DNA of 64,000 nucleotides. It comes from JABMNT01 sp048262255 (lineage in GTDB: Bacteria > Pseudomonadota > Alphaproteobacteria > Rhodospirillales > Casp-alpha2). The DNA lies in contig JBLXFH010000001.1 of assembly GCA_048262255.1 (NCBI GenBank), positions 806,001 through 870,000 of the forward strand. The letters run 5' to 3'. The position numbers and the translations under genes are program-made. Below, in pieces: positions 1 through 7,165 of this stretch. Positions within the stretch are counted from its first letter, which is position 1; each line of letters opens with the position of its first letter. The notes under the pieces were generated by a model. It did not search any database, was not told where the DNA came from, and saw only the letters and a list, made by a program, of their open reading frames with translations.

Positions 1-600
1 GAAATGTATGGTTCCCATTCTGTTGATAAATATCGGGATTACAGCCGGAACATACAAAAATCCGGGGAGCACCTGCTGCAACTGATTAATGATATTCTTG
101 ATCTGTCTCGTATTGAATCGGATGTAACCATTGCCCGTCCCCAGAACGTGGATATTCTCAGAACAATTGATTCCTGTTTGAAAATGTCGGAATTTCAGTC
201 TCAACAGGCACAGGTCCGGCTGGTATTTGACGCACCGCAAGACATTCCGACAATTCGAGCCGATGTAATGCACATGAAGCAGATTGTGCTCAATCTGTTG
301 TCAAATGCCATTAAATTTACGCCGAAAGGGGGTGAGATAACCCTTAAGCTTGACGTAGATGATCAGCGCAATGTGGTTCTTGATGTCACGGATACGGGGA
401 TCGGTATTGCTGCGGATGATATTCCAAAGGTGTTGGAGCCATTTGGTCAGGTTACAGACGCCATGACCCGCAACCATGACGGTGCGGGGCTTGGCTTGGC
501 TATTGTCAATGCGCTGGTAAAGCTCAACGCCGGTAAAATGGAAATTAAAAGCACTTTAGGTGACGGCACGACAGTTACGCTGCGTTTTCCGCAAGCATAA
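1..600 (+). CDS. Sensor histidine kinase, C-terminal part (5' truncated by window edge)
   Basis: The reading frame is open from base 1, so the N-terminus lies outside the window. The visible 199 residues hold the end of the dimerisation helix pair (LLQLINDILDLSRIES, residues about 24-40) and a full HATPase domain: N box QIVLNLLSNAIKFTP near 96-110, G1 DTGIGIA near 135, F box LEPFGQV near 147, and G2 GAGLGLAIV near 163. The phosphorylated His of the H box is not in view. The kinase would autophosphorylate and pass phosphate to a response regulator. The protein ends right after the ATPase domain, with no fused receiver or HPt domain. The signal sensed cannot be told from this fragment. Confidence 0.9.
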   Translation, partial: EMYGSHSVDKYRDYSRNIQKSGEHLLQLINDILDLSRIESDVTIARPQNVDILRTIDSCLKMSEFQSQQAQVRLVFDAPQDIPTIRADVMHMKQIVLNLLSNAIKFTPKGGEITLKLDVDDQRNVVLDVTDTGIGIAADDIPKVLEPFGQVTDAMTRNHDGAGLGLAIVNALVKLNAGKMEIKSTLGDGTTVTLRFPQA

Positions 601-610
601 AGGCCTCGAG

Positions 611-922
611 TTATGTTTCACCGGGTTGCGGTCCGTCGTATCCGGCGACAATAAACAAATCCAGTTCCGCAGCACCCTGTCGCAGCGCCTTGGCCCGCTG
701 GTAGGGCTCCGAGTGATAGCAGGCCAGCGCTTTTTCATAACTTTCAAATTCAATAACAACCGTGCGTGACCTAACGGTACCCTCCGCGACCTCACCTTCG
801 CCGCCCCGCACCAGAAACCGGGCGCCGTATTGCTTAAAAGCCTCGGCATTGGCTTCGACATATTTTTTATAGGCCTCCATATCCGTCACATCACCGCTGG
901 CGACCCAGTAACCTTTTGCCAT
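611..922 (-). CDS. DUF1330-family small protein
   Basis: A protein of 103 aa starting MAKGYWVASGDVTD and matching the DUF1330 family of small dimeric alpha/beta-barrel proteins. Typical family signatures are visible: a beta-strand start GYWVASGDV, KKYVEANAEAFKQYGARFLVR, a central RTVVIEFESYEKALACYHS and a C-terminal LFIVAGYDG. I chose the ATG at 922 because GGAGGG lies directly upstream on the minus strand; a longer frame exists but has no comparable ribosome site. The gene converges on the kinase gene. The biochemical role of the family is unknown, and no catalytic residue can be named with confidence. Confidence 0.85.
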   Translation of the reverse strand: MAKGYWVASGDVTDMEAYKKYVEANAEAFKQYGARFLVRGGEGEVAEGTVRSRTVVIEFESYEKALACYHSEPYQRAKALRQGAAELDLFIVAGYDGPQPGET

Positions 923-1052
923 TTTACCCTCCTGTTTATTATTTGTTGGATACTTTTTCATGGAGCGGTCAGGCAGGCAAGAGGCAATCCGGATCCTTAA
1001 GAGTTGGGTAATGAAACGTTGGTAGGTTTTTGCCTGCAATCACGAGGCAGTA

Positions 1053-1457
1053 TTGAAAATGACCGATGTCACCACAAAAGCCGTCCTCCACTTAGGAGCC
1101 AGTAGTGGGTTTATGCAGGAACTGGGTAACCGGCTGTCCGGGCACGAATCTTCACCGGATCAATCGGATGATTCATTGCCGGAGGCGGCGCAACAGGCCA
1201 AACGGGAAATGGGGGCCACCGATTCTTCGGGGTCGGAATCCGGGTATGACGGTAAAGAGAAAAGAGAAACCTTTTATTTTACGGTGATGATTGCGGCGAA
1301 ATCAGGCGAGTCGCGCGCCCTCAGCATCAAGGCGGCCTCCCCCGACGAGGCCAAAAATGCCGCCAGATCGACACTCGATGACGGTGAAGAGGTGGTCTCG
1401 GTCAGCCAGAGCACGGTTCCCGCCCCGCCGGACCCCAACCGGGGTCAGCTGGCTTAA
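1053..1457 (+). CDS. Hypothetical acidic/Ser-rich protein
   Basis: A 132-134 aa protein I do not recognise. It starts at TTG 1053 or ATG 1059; a GAGG at 1044-1047 suits the TTG better. The first 75 residues are low in hydrophobics and rich in Ser, Asp and Gly (likely disordered). The second half, FYFTVMIAAKSGESRALSIKAAS, then PDEAKNAARSTLDDGEEVVSV, reads as a small beta-alpha-beta domain that could place residues from a hydrophobic strand against one helix. It is followed by a Pro-rich tail. There is no signal peptide or membrane segment. It lies divergent from the DUF1330 gene. Confidence 0.55.
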   Translation: MKMTDVTTKAVLHLGASSGFMQELGNRLSGHESSPDQSDDSLPEAAQQAKREMGATDSSGSESGYDGKEKRETFYFTVMIAAKSGESRALSIKAASPDEAKNAARSTLDDGEEVVSVSQSTVPAPPDPNRGQLA

Positions 1458-1586
1458 GGCCGTAAGCAGGACAGCCGGTTGGCTATCAGAGCACAGGTAT
1501 TTTCTCCGGGCTCGGTATTGACAGGTCCAGTCTGCACTTGATTTTTGTCCGTCAGGGGGCCATGTAAGGGTACGGTAACATTATGT

Positions 1587-1606
1587 GCCGCCCGACCCTG
1601 GGCGGC
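1587..1606 (+). promoter_or_regulatory. Hairpin in the leader of the Nfu gene
   Basis: GCCGCCC (1587-1593) and GGGCGGC (1600-1606) form a perfect 7-bp stem over a 6-nt loop, ending 23 nt before the ATG at 1630. No T-run follows, so it is not a classical terminator. A TTGACA at 1518-1523 upstream could be a -35 element, but no good -10 follows it. The stem may affect translation or mRNA stability; the sequence does not decide which. Confidence 0.4.
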
Positions 1607-1629
1607 ATCGACGAGCAAAGGTTCATTTG

Positions 1630-2181
1630 ATGTTCATTCAAACGGAAAACACACCCAATCCGGCAACCCTGAAATTTCTTCCGGGATGTGACGTTATGGT
1701 ATCGGGAACCGCAAATTTCACATCGATAGATGACGCCGCGACTTCGCCATTGGCGCAAAACCTGTTTGCGACAAAAGGCGTGACCGGTGTGTTTCTGGGA
1801 GCCGATTTCATCACCATCACGAAAACCGACGACAAGGACTGGGATCTTCTGAAACCGCTGGTGCTGGGCGCGATCATGGAACATTTTCAGTCGGGCCGTC
1901 CGGTTATGACAGAGGCGACGACCTCGGATAGTGCCGATGCAGGTGAAGATGACAGCGTGACCCGTCAGATCAAGGAACTCATCGATACCCGTGTGCGCCC
2001 AGCCGTGGCGCAGGATGGCGGCGATATTGTCTACAAAGGCTTTGAAGACGGTGTTGTCTATCTGCATATGCAAGGCGCTTGTGCGGGCTGCCCAAGTTCG
2101 ACGGCAACCCTCAAACACGGCATCGAGAACATGCTTCGTTATTATGTTCCGGAAGTCGAGGAAGTGCGCGCCATCGATTAA
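1630..2181 (+). CDS. NifU-like Fe-S scaffold protein (Nfu type)
   Basis: A protein of 183 aa with the Nfu N-terminal domain first (MFIQTENTPNPATLKFLPG) and the NifU C-terminal domain last. The second domain carries the cluster-binding CAGC motif within GACAGCPSSTATLKHGIE, followed by a conserved acidic end. It is known to carry or deliver [4Fe-4S] clusters to client enzymes in the cytosol. A longer in-frame start exists at 1585, but the family begins at MFIQTE, so 1630 is used; AAAGG lies upstream. It is a single gene here with no isc/suf partners nearby. MiaB, encoded further on, is a typical Fe-S client, though this link is inference. Confidence 0.93.
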   Translation: MFIQTENTPNPATLKFLPGCDVMVSGTANFTSIDDAATSPLAQNLFATKGVTGVFLGADFITITKTDDKDWDLLKPLVLGAIMEHFQSGRPVMTEATTSDSADAGEDDSVTRQIKELIDTRVRPAVAQDGGDIVYKGFEDGVVYLHMQGACAGCPSSTATLKHGIENMLRYYVPEVEEVRAID

Positions 2182-2434
2182 GTGTAGGCGTTTCAGTGAA
2201 GAGAAACGGGGGTTCGGGCTGTTGCGCGGACGTGTTTAACGCAATCTTCATTTTTTCCGTGGAAAATAGAATTTGGATGTGTTAATTACGCGCCCATGAG
2301 TTAGCCGGCCAATAGGTTCCGTTAAGTTCAAATCGAGGGAAAATGAACAGGCGGGAAGGTCTAAAAATGGACTGCAATGTGATATGTTTCGTGCGTGCCT
2401 CTGGCCGAAGCACTTGTAATTTCTGGAAATTTCG

Positions 2435-3478
2435 ATGATTCGTACATTCGAAGGCATCGCTTTGGTCACCGCTGGCGGGTTGGTCAGCGGATTGGTTGCC
2501 TTGGCGATATTGAACCCGCCGCAAGCCGCGACGGCGCGCCCGCAAGCTGTCCTTGAGGCGCAAAAAAACGTTCAGGCGGTCGCCGTCGTTCCTGAACGGA
2601 AGGCCTCGGCGAAAACCATGCGGTTTTTGCCAATCAAGGCGCGGGGTTCTGAAACGCTGCTGGCCAGCGTTAATGTGCGGGCCTTGCAGGACCACAATTC
2701 GGCACCGCTGAATTCGGCTGAAAACCTCGATAAAACCTTCGCCGATCTTGGTTATGACCTCGAGCGGGTGAGCAAGGGACATGCCCGTGTTCCGCGTGTT
2801 TTTCTGGCCAGCATGCCAGAGGATATCGGCGATGTTCGCGAAGTGCGGCGTAAAAAGGCGCTCTTTATCAAAACCGTGCTGCCGCTGATCCTGCAGGTCA
2901 ATGATGAGATTCGTGATGAACGCGCGCGTCTGCTGGATTTGCAGAGCCGCCGTCTGAATGGCGAAAAACTGGCCGCGGTGGACCGCCTGTGGCTGCTTGC
3001 CATGGCCGAACGCTACAAGGTTAAACGCGGTAACCTGAAGGAACTGATTAAGCGTGTTGATATCATTCCGGTGTCGCTGGCGCTTGCTCAGGCGGCGGAA
3101 GAAAGCGGCTGGGGGTCGTCGCGCTTTACCCGCGAAGGCAACGCCATGTTCGGGCAATGGACCACGAAACAGGCCAAGGGCATAATTCCGGCCAAACGTG
3201 ACGCGGGAAAAACACATAAAATCAAGGTTTTTGAAAGCCTGCTTCATTCGGCCCGCGCCTACGCCATTAATTTGAACACCCATCGAGCTTATCGGGAACT
3301 CCGGACCGTGCGCAAAAAGTTGCGCCGATTGGGCGAGCCCGTGCAGGGGCGGCGGCTGGTTGAAACCCTGACGGCTTATTCTGAACGGGGCCAGGACTAC
3401 GTCAAAACAATTCGCGCCATTATGGCCGTGAACAAGCTGAAACAGTTCGAAAGTGCGGAGCTGAATACCGGCGCTTGA
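2435..3478 (+). CDS. Bax-like glucosaminidase-domain protein
   Basis: A 347 aa protein with an N-terminal hydrophobic segment (residues about 8-28, a signal anchor) and a long basic, charged middle. The glucosaminidase domain (Bax / PF01832 type) lies near residues 205-325. The core motif PVSLALAQAAEESGWGSSRF contains the expected catalytic Glu within AAEESGWG, followed by GNAMFGQW and a later AYAINLNTHRAYRELR. Family members hydrolyse N-acetylglucosamine bonds in peptidoglycan or glycans outside the cytoplasm. The gene is monocistronic in layout. The length is usual for the Bax family. The substrate in this organism is inferred. Confidence 0.85.
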   Translation: MIRTFEGIALVTAGGLVSGLVALAILNPPQAATARPQAVLEAQKNVQAVAVVPERKASAKTMRFLPIKARGSETLLASVNVRALQDHNSAPLNSAENLDKTFADLGYDLERVSKGHARVPRVFLASMPEDIGDVREVRRKKALFIKTVLPLILQVNDEIRDERARLLDLQSRRLNGEKLAAVDRLWLLAMAERYKVKRGNLKELIKRVDIIPVSLALAQAAEESGWGSSRFTREGNAMFGQWTTKQAKGIIPAKRDAGKTHKIKVFESLLHSARAYAINLNTHRAYRELRTVRKKLRRLGEPVQGRRLVETLTAYSERGQDYVKTIRAIMAVNKLKQFESAELNTGA

Positions 3479-3832
3479 GCTGAGCCTTCGGTACGGCTTA
3501 TGTCGCGTTCAGAGTTGCTGGCCCTTCGCAGCCAAACCGGACGGCAACATATTCCATAGTCAGCCCGGCCAAAGGGACTTCCAGAATAAACCAAAAGGGC
3601 GAGGTGATCAGGCTTTTCGCTCCGAACAGGGCGGCGCGCGTCGCTCTCATGGTTTCATAGGCAAAAAAGCACAGGGAAATTCACCCAAGTACCGATCCGT
3701 GGTGCCCGGAGCGACCAGAGGACCTCATGTCGCGCGTGCTTCTTCGGTCAGTTATCACACATGAAACTCTCGTGGCGTTTGGTCTTTAACGCCATGATTT
3801 TAAGTCATCGTGACCGGAGAACCTTTGACGAC
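3479..3832. other. Gene-poor gap containing a possible gene remnant
   Basis: The stretch lies between the convergent Bax-like and deacetylase genes. Weak complementarity sits right after the first stop (AGCC near 3484 with GGCT near 3496), but with no T-tract I do not call a terminator. The only coding-like signal is a short minus-strand frame at 3498-3680, listed separately. No tRNA or repeat was seen in the rest. Confidence 0.5.
3498..3680 (-). pseudogene. Possible remnant of a membrane protein (DctQ-like C-terminus)
   Basis: A minus-strand open frame runs from an in-frame stop at 3681-3683 down to TAA at 3498-3500. It has an internal ATG at 3650 that would give 50 aa. The residues include ALFGAKSLITSPFWFIL and then EVPLAGLTMEYVAV, one strongly hydrophobic segment preceded by a small polar/basic stretch. 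The pattern of an S-x-P-x-W motif before a final helix resembles the last helix of TRAP small permeases (DctQ), but it is too short to be sure. No ribosome site is evident at the ATG. It may be a gene remnant or chance. Confidence 0.25.
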
Positions 3833-4873
3833 TTATTGGATCCGTACGAACTGATGCCCGAACCAGCGCCAGCGTCCCTGCTGTGTTGGCAGCGTACAGT
3901 TGAGGCGGGTCCGCCCCACCGGCAAAGGAGACTGCGTGCGAATTTCAACCCGGGGTCCCAAAATGGCGACATCGGCTCTTTGACCCTCATGGCTCAAAAA
4001 ACAGGACAGTTGGTCCAGTTCCCCGACATTGCCGGTGACGGTAAAGCCGATTGCCGGCGGATTGACGTCGTCGATTAGGGGGTCAGCAGGGGACAGGTCC
4101 TGCACCGGTAGGGACAGGGCGTTGACGATCAGGCGGAAGCGGTCGATCCCGCCAAACGTTTCATTGAGGCCAAACCGCGGCATATAATAGGCGTCTCCCG
4201 ATGCGTCGATAACGCCGGAATGCTGGCCAAAGGCGGCAATGAAACCACCGTTTTCGATGGCTGCCCGCGACGCCAGGCTGGTTTCGCCGTAAGGATAGGC
4301 GAACAGGGTGGGGGTGGCGCCCAGTTCTTTACGGAACCGTTCGTTGGCGACATCGATTTCCTGTTGGAGTTGCTCCTGACTGGCTTGAGGCATGTGTAAA
4401 TGGCTGACGCTATGATGGCCGAAATCAACGCCTGCGGCGCGCATTTCCCGGATTTGATCCCATGTCAGGTGGCGGCTGGCACCGTGATCGACGTGGGCGG
4501 TCGAGACAAAAACCGTGAACGGTAACCCGGCCGCCTTGAGCCGCGGCCAGGCTTCCGTATAGATAGAGCGATAGGCGTCATCGATGGTAATGCCGATGGT
4601 CCTCTCTACCAGCGCTTCACCGGCTTTCAGTTTTTTGATGATTTCAGAGACGGGGAGAACCGTATAGGGACCTGATTTCAGTTCTGCCACATGCGCCTCG
4701 AAGCTTTCGAGGGAAATATTGGTGGACGGATAATCGCCTTCGCCAAAACGGTGGTACATGATCACGACGGCCGAGGATGCAGCCAGTGCAGTTTGGCAGA
4801 GACCCGACAGGATCAGGGTCAGAAGCAGCACGGCGGCTGGTGGTAAAATAAGCAGTCTGCAGGTTATTTTCAT
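3833..4873 (-). CDS. Polysaccharide deacetylase family protein
   Basis: A 346 aa exported protein with a signal peptide ending near residue 32 (LSGLCQTALAAS). The NodB homology domain spans about 35-260. Visible motifs are VVIMYHRFGEGDYPS; GITIDDAYRSIYTEAWP (motif 1 catalytic/metal Asp pair); DFGHHSVSHLHM (motif 2 HSxxH metal His pair); and FAYPYGETS (motif 3). The C-terminal 80 residues form an extra domain of unknown role with conserved Trp near the end. It would remove acetyl or similar N-acyl groups from cell-surface polysaccharide in the periplasm. Substrate unknown. The gene is divergent from tsaB. Confidence 0.9.
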   Translation of the reverse strand: MKITCRLLILPPAAVLLLTLILSGLCQTALAASSAVVIMYHRFGEGDYPSTNISLESFEAHVAELKSGPYTVLPVSEIIKKLKAGEALVERTIGITIDDAYRSIYTEAWPRLKAAGLPFTVFVSTAHVDHGASRHLTWDQIREMRAAGVDFGHHSVSHLHMPQASQEQLQQEIDVANERFRKELGATPTLFAYPYGETSLASRAAIENGGFIAAFGQHSGVIDASGDAYYMPRFGLNETFGGIDRFRLIVNALSLPVQDLSPADPLIDDVNPPAIGFTVTGNVGELDQLSCFLSHEGQRADVAILGPRVEIRTQSPLPVGRTRLNCTLPTQQGRWRWFGHQFVRIQ

Positions 4874-5008
4874 TTTTCAATCATTTGGCTGTCGAGTTGA
4901 AATTCGGATTTTCATTGATTCTTTCTGCTTCTGGCGTCAATGACAAGGGTTAAGCGCGAATGGCGCGCTGTCGAACGTGTCTCCAGATCGCAAAAAAAGA
5001 GGTATCCT

Positions 5009-5716
5009 TTGAAAATTCTGGCCCTGGATACGGCAACATCAGCCTGCTCTGTCGCCATCCGCGTTGACGGCAACACCATTGCCACGGCTTTTGAAGCGAT
5101 GACCCGGGGCCAGTCGGAAGCCCTGATGCCCATGGTTTTGCAGGTTTTGTCCGAATCCGCTTTGCAGGTCGGGGATTTTGATCTGATTGCCGTAACCTGC
5201 GGCCCAGGCGCCTTTACCGGGCTGCGGATTGGTCTGGCAGCGGCCCGGGGGCTGGCACTGGCATCGGGTGTTCCCTGTTGTGGCATCACGTCGACAGAGG
5301 CCATCGCGGAGGCAGCCGCACAGTTCAAGGATCCGGACCAGGGCATTCTGGTGGCCCTCGATTCAAAGCGCGCCGATATCTATGTACAGATTTTCAACCC
5401 GCAGGGAGAGGCGTTGAGCGTGCCGGAGGCCGTCGCGCCGGAACAAATATCCCAGCGTCTGGATGCGTGCGGTCTTGCAGGGCCTCTGGTCATTGCTGGC
5501 GATGCGGCACCCCTCGCCCTGGATCTGCTGCATCAAGCTGCGCCGGGGCGGGCCATCGTGCTAAGCAGTGCGCCTGGGGTACCCGATGCCCGTTTTGTGG
5601 CGCAGATTGCCGAACGGTTTAAACGGACAGGCCAGCCGCTTGCCGACACCAGTCCGCTGTATCTGCGTCCGCCGGATGCGGTTATCCCCAAAAATGGCGG
5701 GCGTTTGCGGCCCTGA
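5009..5716 (+). CDS. tsaB: TsaB, tRNA t(6)A37 threonylcarbamoylation subunit
   Basis: A 235 aa protein. TsaB dimerises with TsaD and is needed for N6-threonylcarbamoyl-adenosine at position 37 of ANN-decoding tRNAs. The ASKHA-fold N-terminal motif LALDTATSACSVAI is at residues 4-17 and GPGAFTGLRIGLAAARG at about 65-81. I start at TTG 5009, which directly gives the family N-terminus KILALDT and has AAAGAGG 6-8 nt upstream; a longer frame back to 4940 adds unconserved residues. In many proteobacteria rimI follows tsaB, but here the next gene is on the other strand. Confidence 0.93.
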   Translation: MKILALDTATSACSVAIRVDGNTIATAFEAMTRGQSEALMPMVLQVLSESALQVGDFDLIAVTCGPGAFTGLRIGLAAARGLALASGVPCCGITSTEAIAEAAAQFKDPDQGILVALDSKRADIYVQIFNPQGEALSVPEAVAPEQISQRLDACGLAGPLVIAGDAAPLALDLLHQAAPGRAIVLSSAPGVPDARFVAQIAERFKRTGQPLADTSPLYLRPPDAVIPKNGGRLRP

Positions 5717-5740
5717 CCAGTTCCGCCGCCAAAACGGAGA

Positions 5741-6031
5741 TCAGGCTTTTTTAATCAGCAAACGGTGTGGGCCCACAGCGGCGTTACGGTCATCGGTCTC
5801 TGGTGTCAGTGAGAGGATTTCGTGCCCATGCTCGCGGACCGATCGAGGGACATTGGTCAGTGGTTCTTTCCCCTGTAGCCGCACTTCGAGCAGCGCACCT
5901 GCGGGCAGTTTCTCGATCATCAGCTTGGTTTTGACAAACGTCATCGGGCAGATTTCACCGGTGATGTCGATGAAAGCGGGTTCAGATTGGGATTCCGTGT
6001 GTTTATTCATATTGGATGTGTCCGAGGCCAT
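5741..6031 (-). CDS. TusA-family sulfur-carrier-like protein
   Basis: A small protein of about 96 aa with a TusA/SirA fold: FIDITGEICPMTFVKTKL followed by a helix, then ALLEVRLQGKEPLTNVPRSV and a terminal LLIKKA. TusA proteins carry persulfide sulfur on the Cys of a CPxP motif; here the motif reads CPMT, so the second Pro is absent, as in several paralogues whose jobs are not settled. The start is uncertain: TTG at 6043, ATG at 6031 or ATG at 6010, none with a strong ribosome site. It converges with tsaB and is divergent from mucR. A DsrE2-like possible partner is encoded at 44785-45228. Confidence 0.8.
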   Translation of the reverse strand: MASDTSNMNKHTESQSEPAFIDITGEICPMTFVKTKLMIEKLPAGALLEVRLQGKEPLTNVPRSVREHGHEILSLTPETDDRNAAVGPHRLLIKKA

Positions 6032-6123
6032 CTTGGCGAGCAAAGCAAGGGTTTCCCTTATTTGGGTAAAGTCTGTTTATATATAAAACCCATTCTTCGC
6101 AAAAAATACAAATTAAAGACTGC

Positions 6124-6154
6124 AATAAACATAAGAAATGTTATAAATAAACAT
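6124..6154 (+). promoter_or_regulatory. Possible mucR operator: direct and inverted repeats
   Basis: AATAAACAT occurs at 6124-6132 and again at 6146-6154, exactly 22 bp apart. Overlapping them is a perfect inverted repeat AACAT-N5-ATGTT at 6128-6142. The block is AT-rich and lies 16 nt upstream of the mucR ATG, between mucR and its ribosome site. MucR/Ros proteins are known to bind AT-rich sites and often repress themselves; autoregulation here is inference. Confidence 0.45.
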
Positions 6155-6169
6155 CCAAGGAGCGCACAA

Positions 6170-6586
6170 ATGACAGACAAACCAAGTCAAACTGAACTAT
6201 TGGAGCTAACAACGGAAATTGTTTCGGCTCATGTAATGAATAATACCATTTCTTCCTCCGATTTGACGCAATTGATACAGGAGGTCTATTCAACTTTAAC
6301 GCAAGTTGGCGCAGAAACGGCACCGGTTGACAAACCACGCCCGGCTGTCCCGCCTAAAAAATCCATATTTCCGGATCATCTTGTGTGTCTGGAGGATGGC
6401 AAAAAATTAAAAATGCTGAAACGCCATCTCAAAACGTCCTATAATATGACGCCGGATGAGTATCGTGAACGTTGGGGGTTGGCCGCCGATTATCCAATGG
6501 TGGCGCCGAATTATGCCAAGCACCGTTCGGCGCTGGCGAAAAAGATCGGCCTGGGAACCAAGCCGCGTGGAAAAAAACGCGCTTGA
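6170..6586 (+). CDS. mucR: MucR/Ros-family transcriptional regulator
   Basis: A 138 aa zinc-finger regulator of the alphaproteobacterial MucR/Ros family. The N-terminal half holds oligomerisation helices (LLELTTEIVSAHVMNN). The C-terminal half holds the DNA-binding domain: FPDHLVCLEDGKKLKMLKRHL, then YNMTPDEYRERWGL and YAKHRSALAKKIGLG. Only one Cys is present in the finger region (VCLEDGKK), as in many MucR proteins where the first ligand is replaced. ATG 6170 is preceded by AAGGAG; the open frame extends upstream but without family similarity. MucR proteins act as global repressors of envelope, motility and virulence or symbiosis genes. The target set here is unknown. Confidence 0.93.
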   Translation: MTDKPSQTELLELTTEIVSAHVMNNTISSSDLTQLIQEVYSTLTQVGAETAPVDKPRPAVPPKKSIFPDHLVCLEDGKKLKMLKRHLKTSYNMTPDEYRERWGLAADYPMVAPNYAKHRSALAKKIGLGTKPRGKKRA

Positions 6587-6643
6587 GGCCTTGATTTCAG
6601 GGGTGGCAGGCACAGAAAACTTAAGGGCTGAGCAAGGAAAATT

Positions 6644-7060
6644 ATGGAAGAAGAATCACGAATTGAGCAGGCTTGTATTCGCAATGGCCTGAAAATGACG
6701 GAACAGCGCCGGGTTATCGCGCGCGTGTTGTCCGATGCGCAGGACCACCCGGATGTGGAGGAAGTGCATCGACGGGCGAATGCCATTGATTCCAGAATCT
6801 CTGTCGCCACCGTTTATCGGACAGTGCGTCTGTTTGCCGATGAGGATATCGTCGAGCGCCATGATTTTGGTGACGGGCGGGCACGCTACGAAGAAGCGAC
6901 GGACGATCACCATGATCATCTGATCAATGTGAAGTCGGGCAAGGTGATCGAGTTTCATAATGAAAAAATCGAGCAGCTGCAGGAAGATATTGCCAAGGAA
7001 TACGGAATGAAACTGGTGGGTCACCGGCTTGAGCTTTATTGTGTACCGGAAGACGAATAA
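6644..7060 (+). CDS. fur: Fur-family metal-dependent regulator
   Basis: A 138 aa Fur-family repressor. The winged helix occupies residues about 8-85 with the recognition helix SVATVYRTVRLF (53-64). The metal-binding HHDHL is at 89-93, followed by VKSGKVIEFHNEKIE in the dimerisation domain. There are no CxxC structural-zinc pairs, as usual for alphaproteobacterial Fur/Mur. The protein senses Fe(II) (or Mn(II) if it is a Mur) and represses uptake genes; the sequence alone does not separate these. It sits just upstream of miaB. A Fur-box-like dyad at 36280-36296 could be one of its targets. Confidence 0.92.
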   Translation: MEEESRIEQACIRNGLKMTEQRRVIARVLSDAQDHPDVEEVHRRANAIDSRISVATVYRTVRLFADEDIVERHDFGDGRARYEEATDDHHDHLINVKSGKVIEFHNEKIEQLQEDIAKEYGMKLVGHRLELYCVPEDE

Positions 7061-7165
7061 GCGTGTTTATGCGGGGGATGACTTGACTCGTGCCGTTTCG
7101 CTGATATGTATGCGCGCCCGAAAATTGCCATCTGAAGATGGCTCTCCTTTTCTGTTGGTTGCGCG

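Noticed and set aside
2281..2345. TTCAAATC motif suggesting a tRNA T-loop
   Set aside because: No acceptor stem, D-arm or anticodon arm can be drawn around it.
2282..3283. Long minus-strand frame of 333 codons
   Set aside because: It lies wholly antisense to the Bax-like gene and its sequence has no family features.
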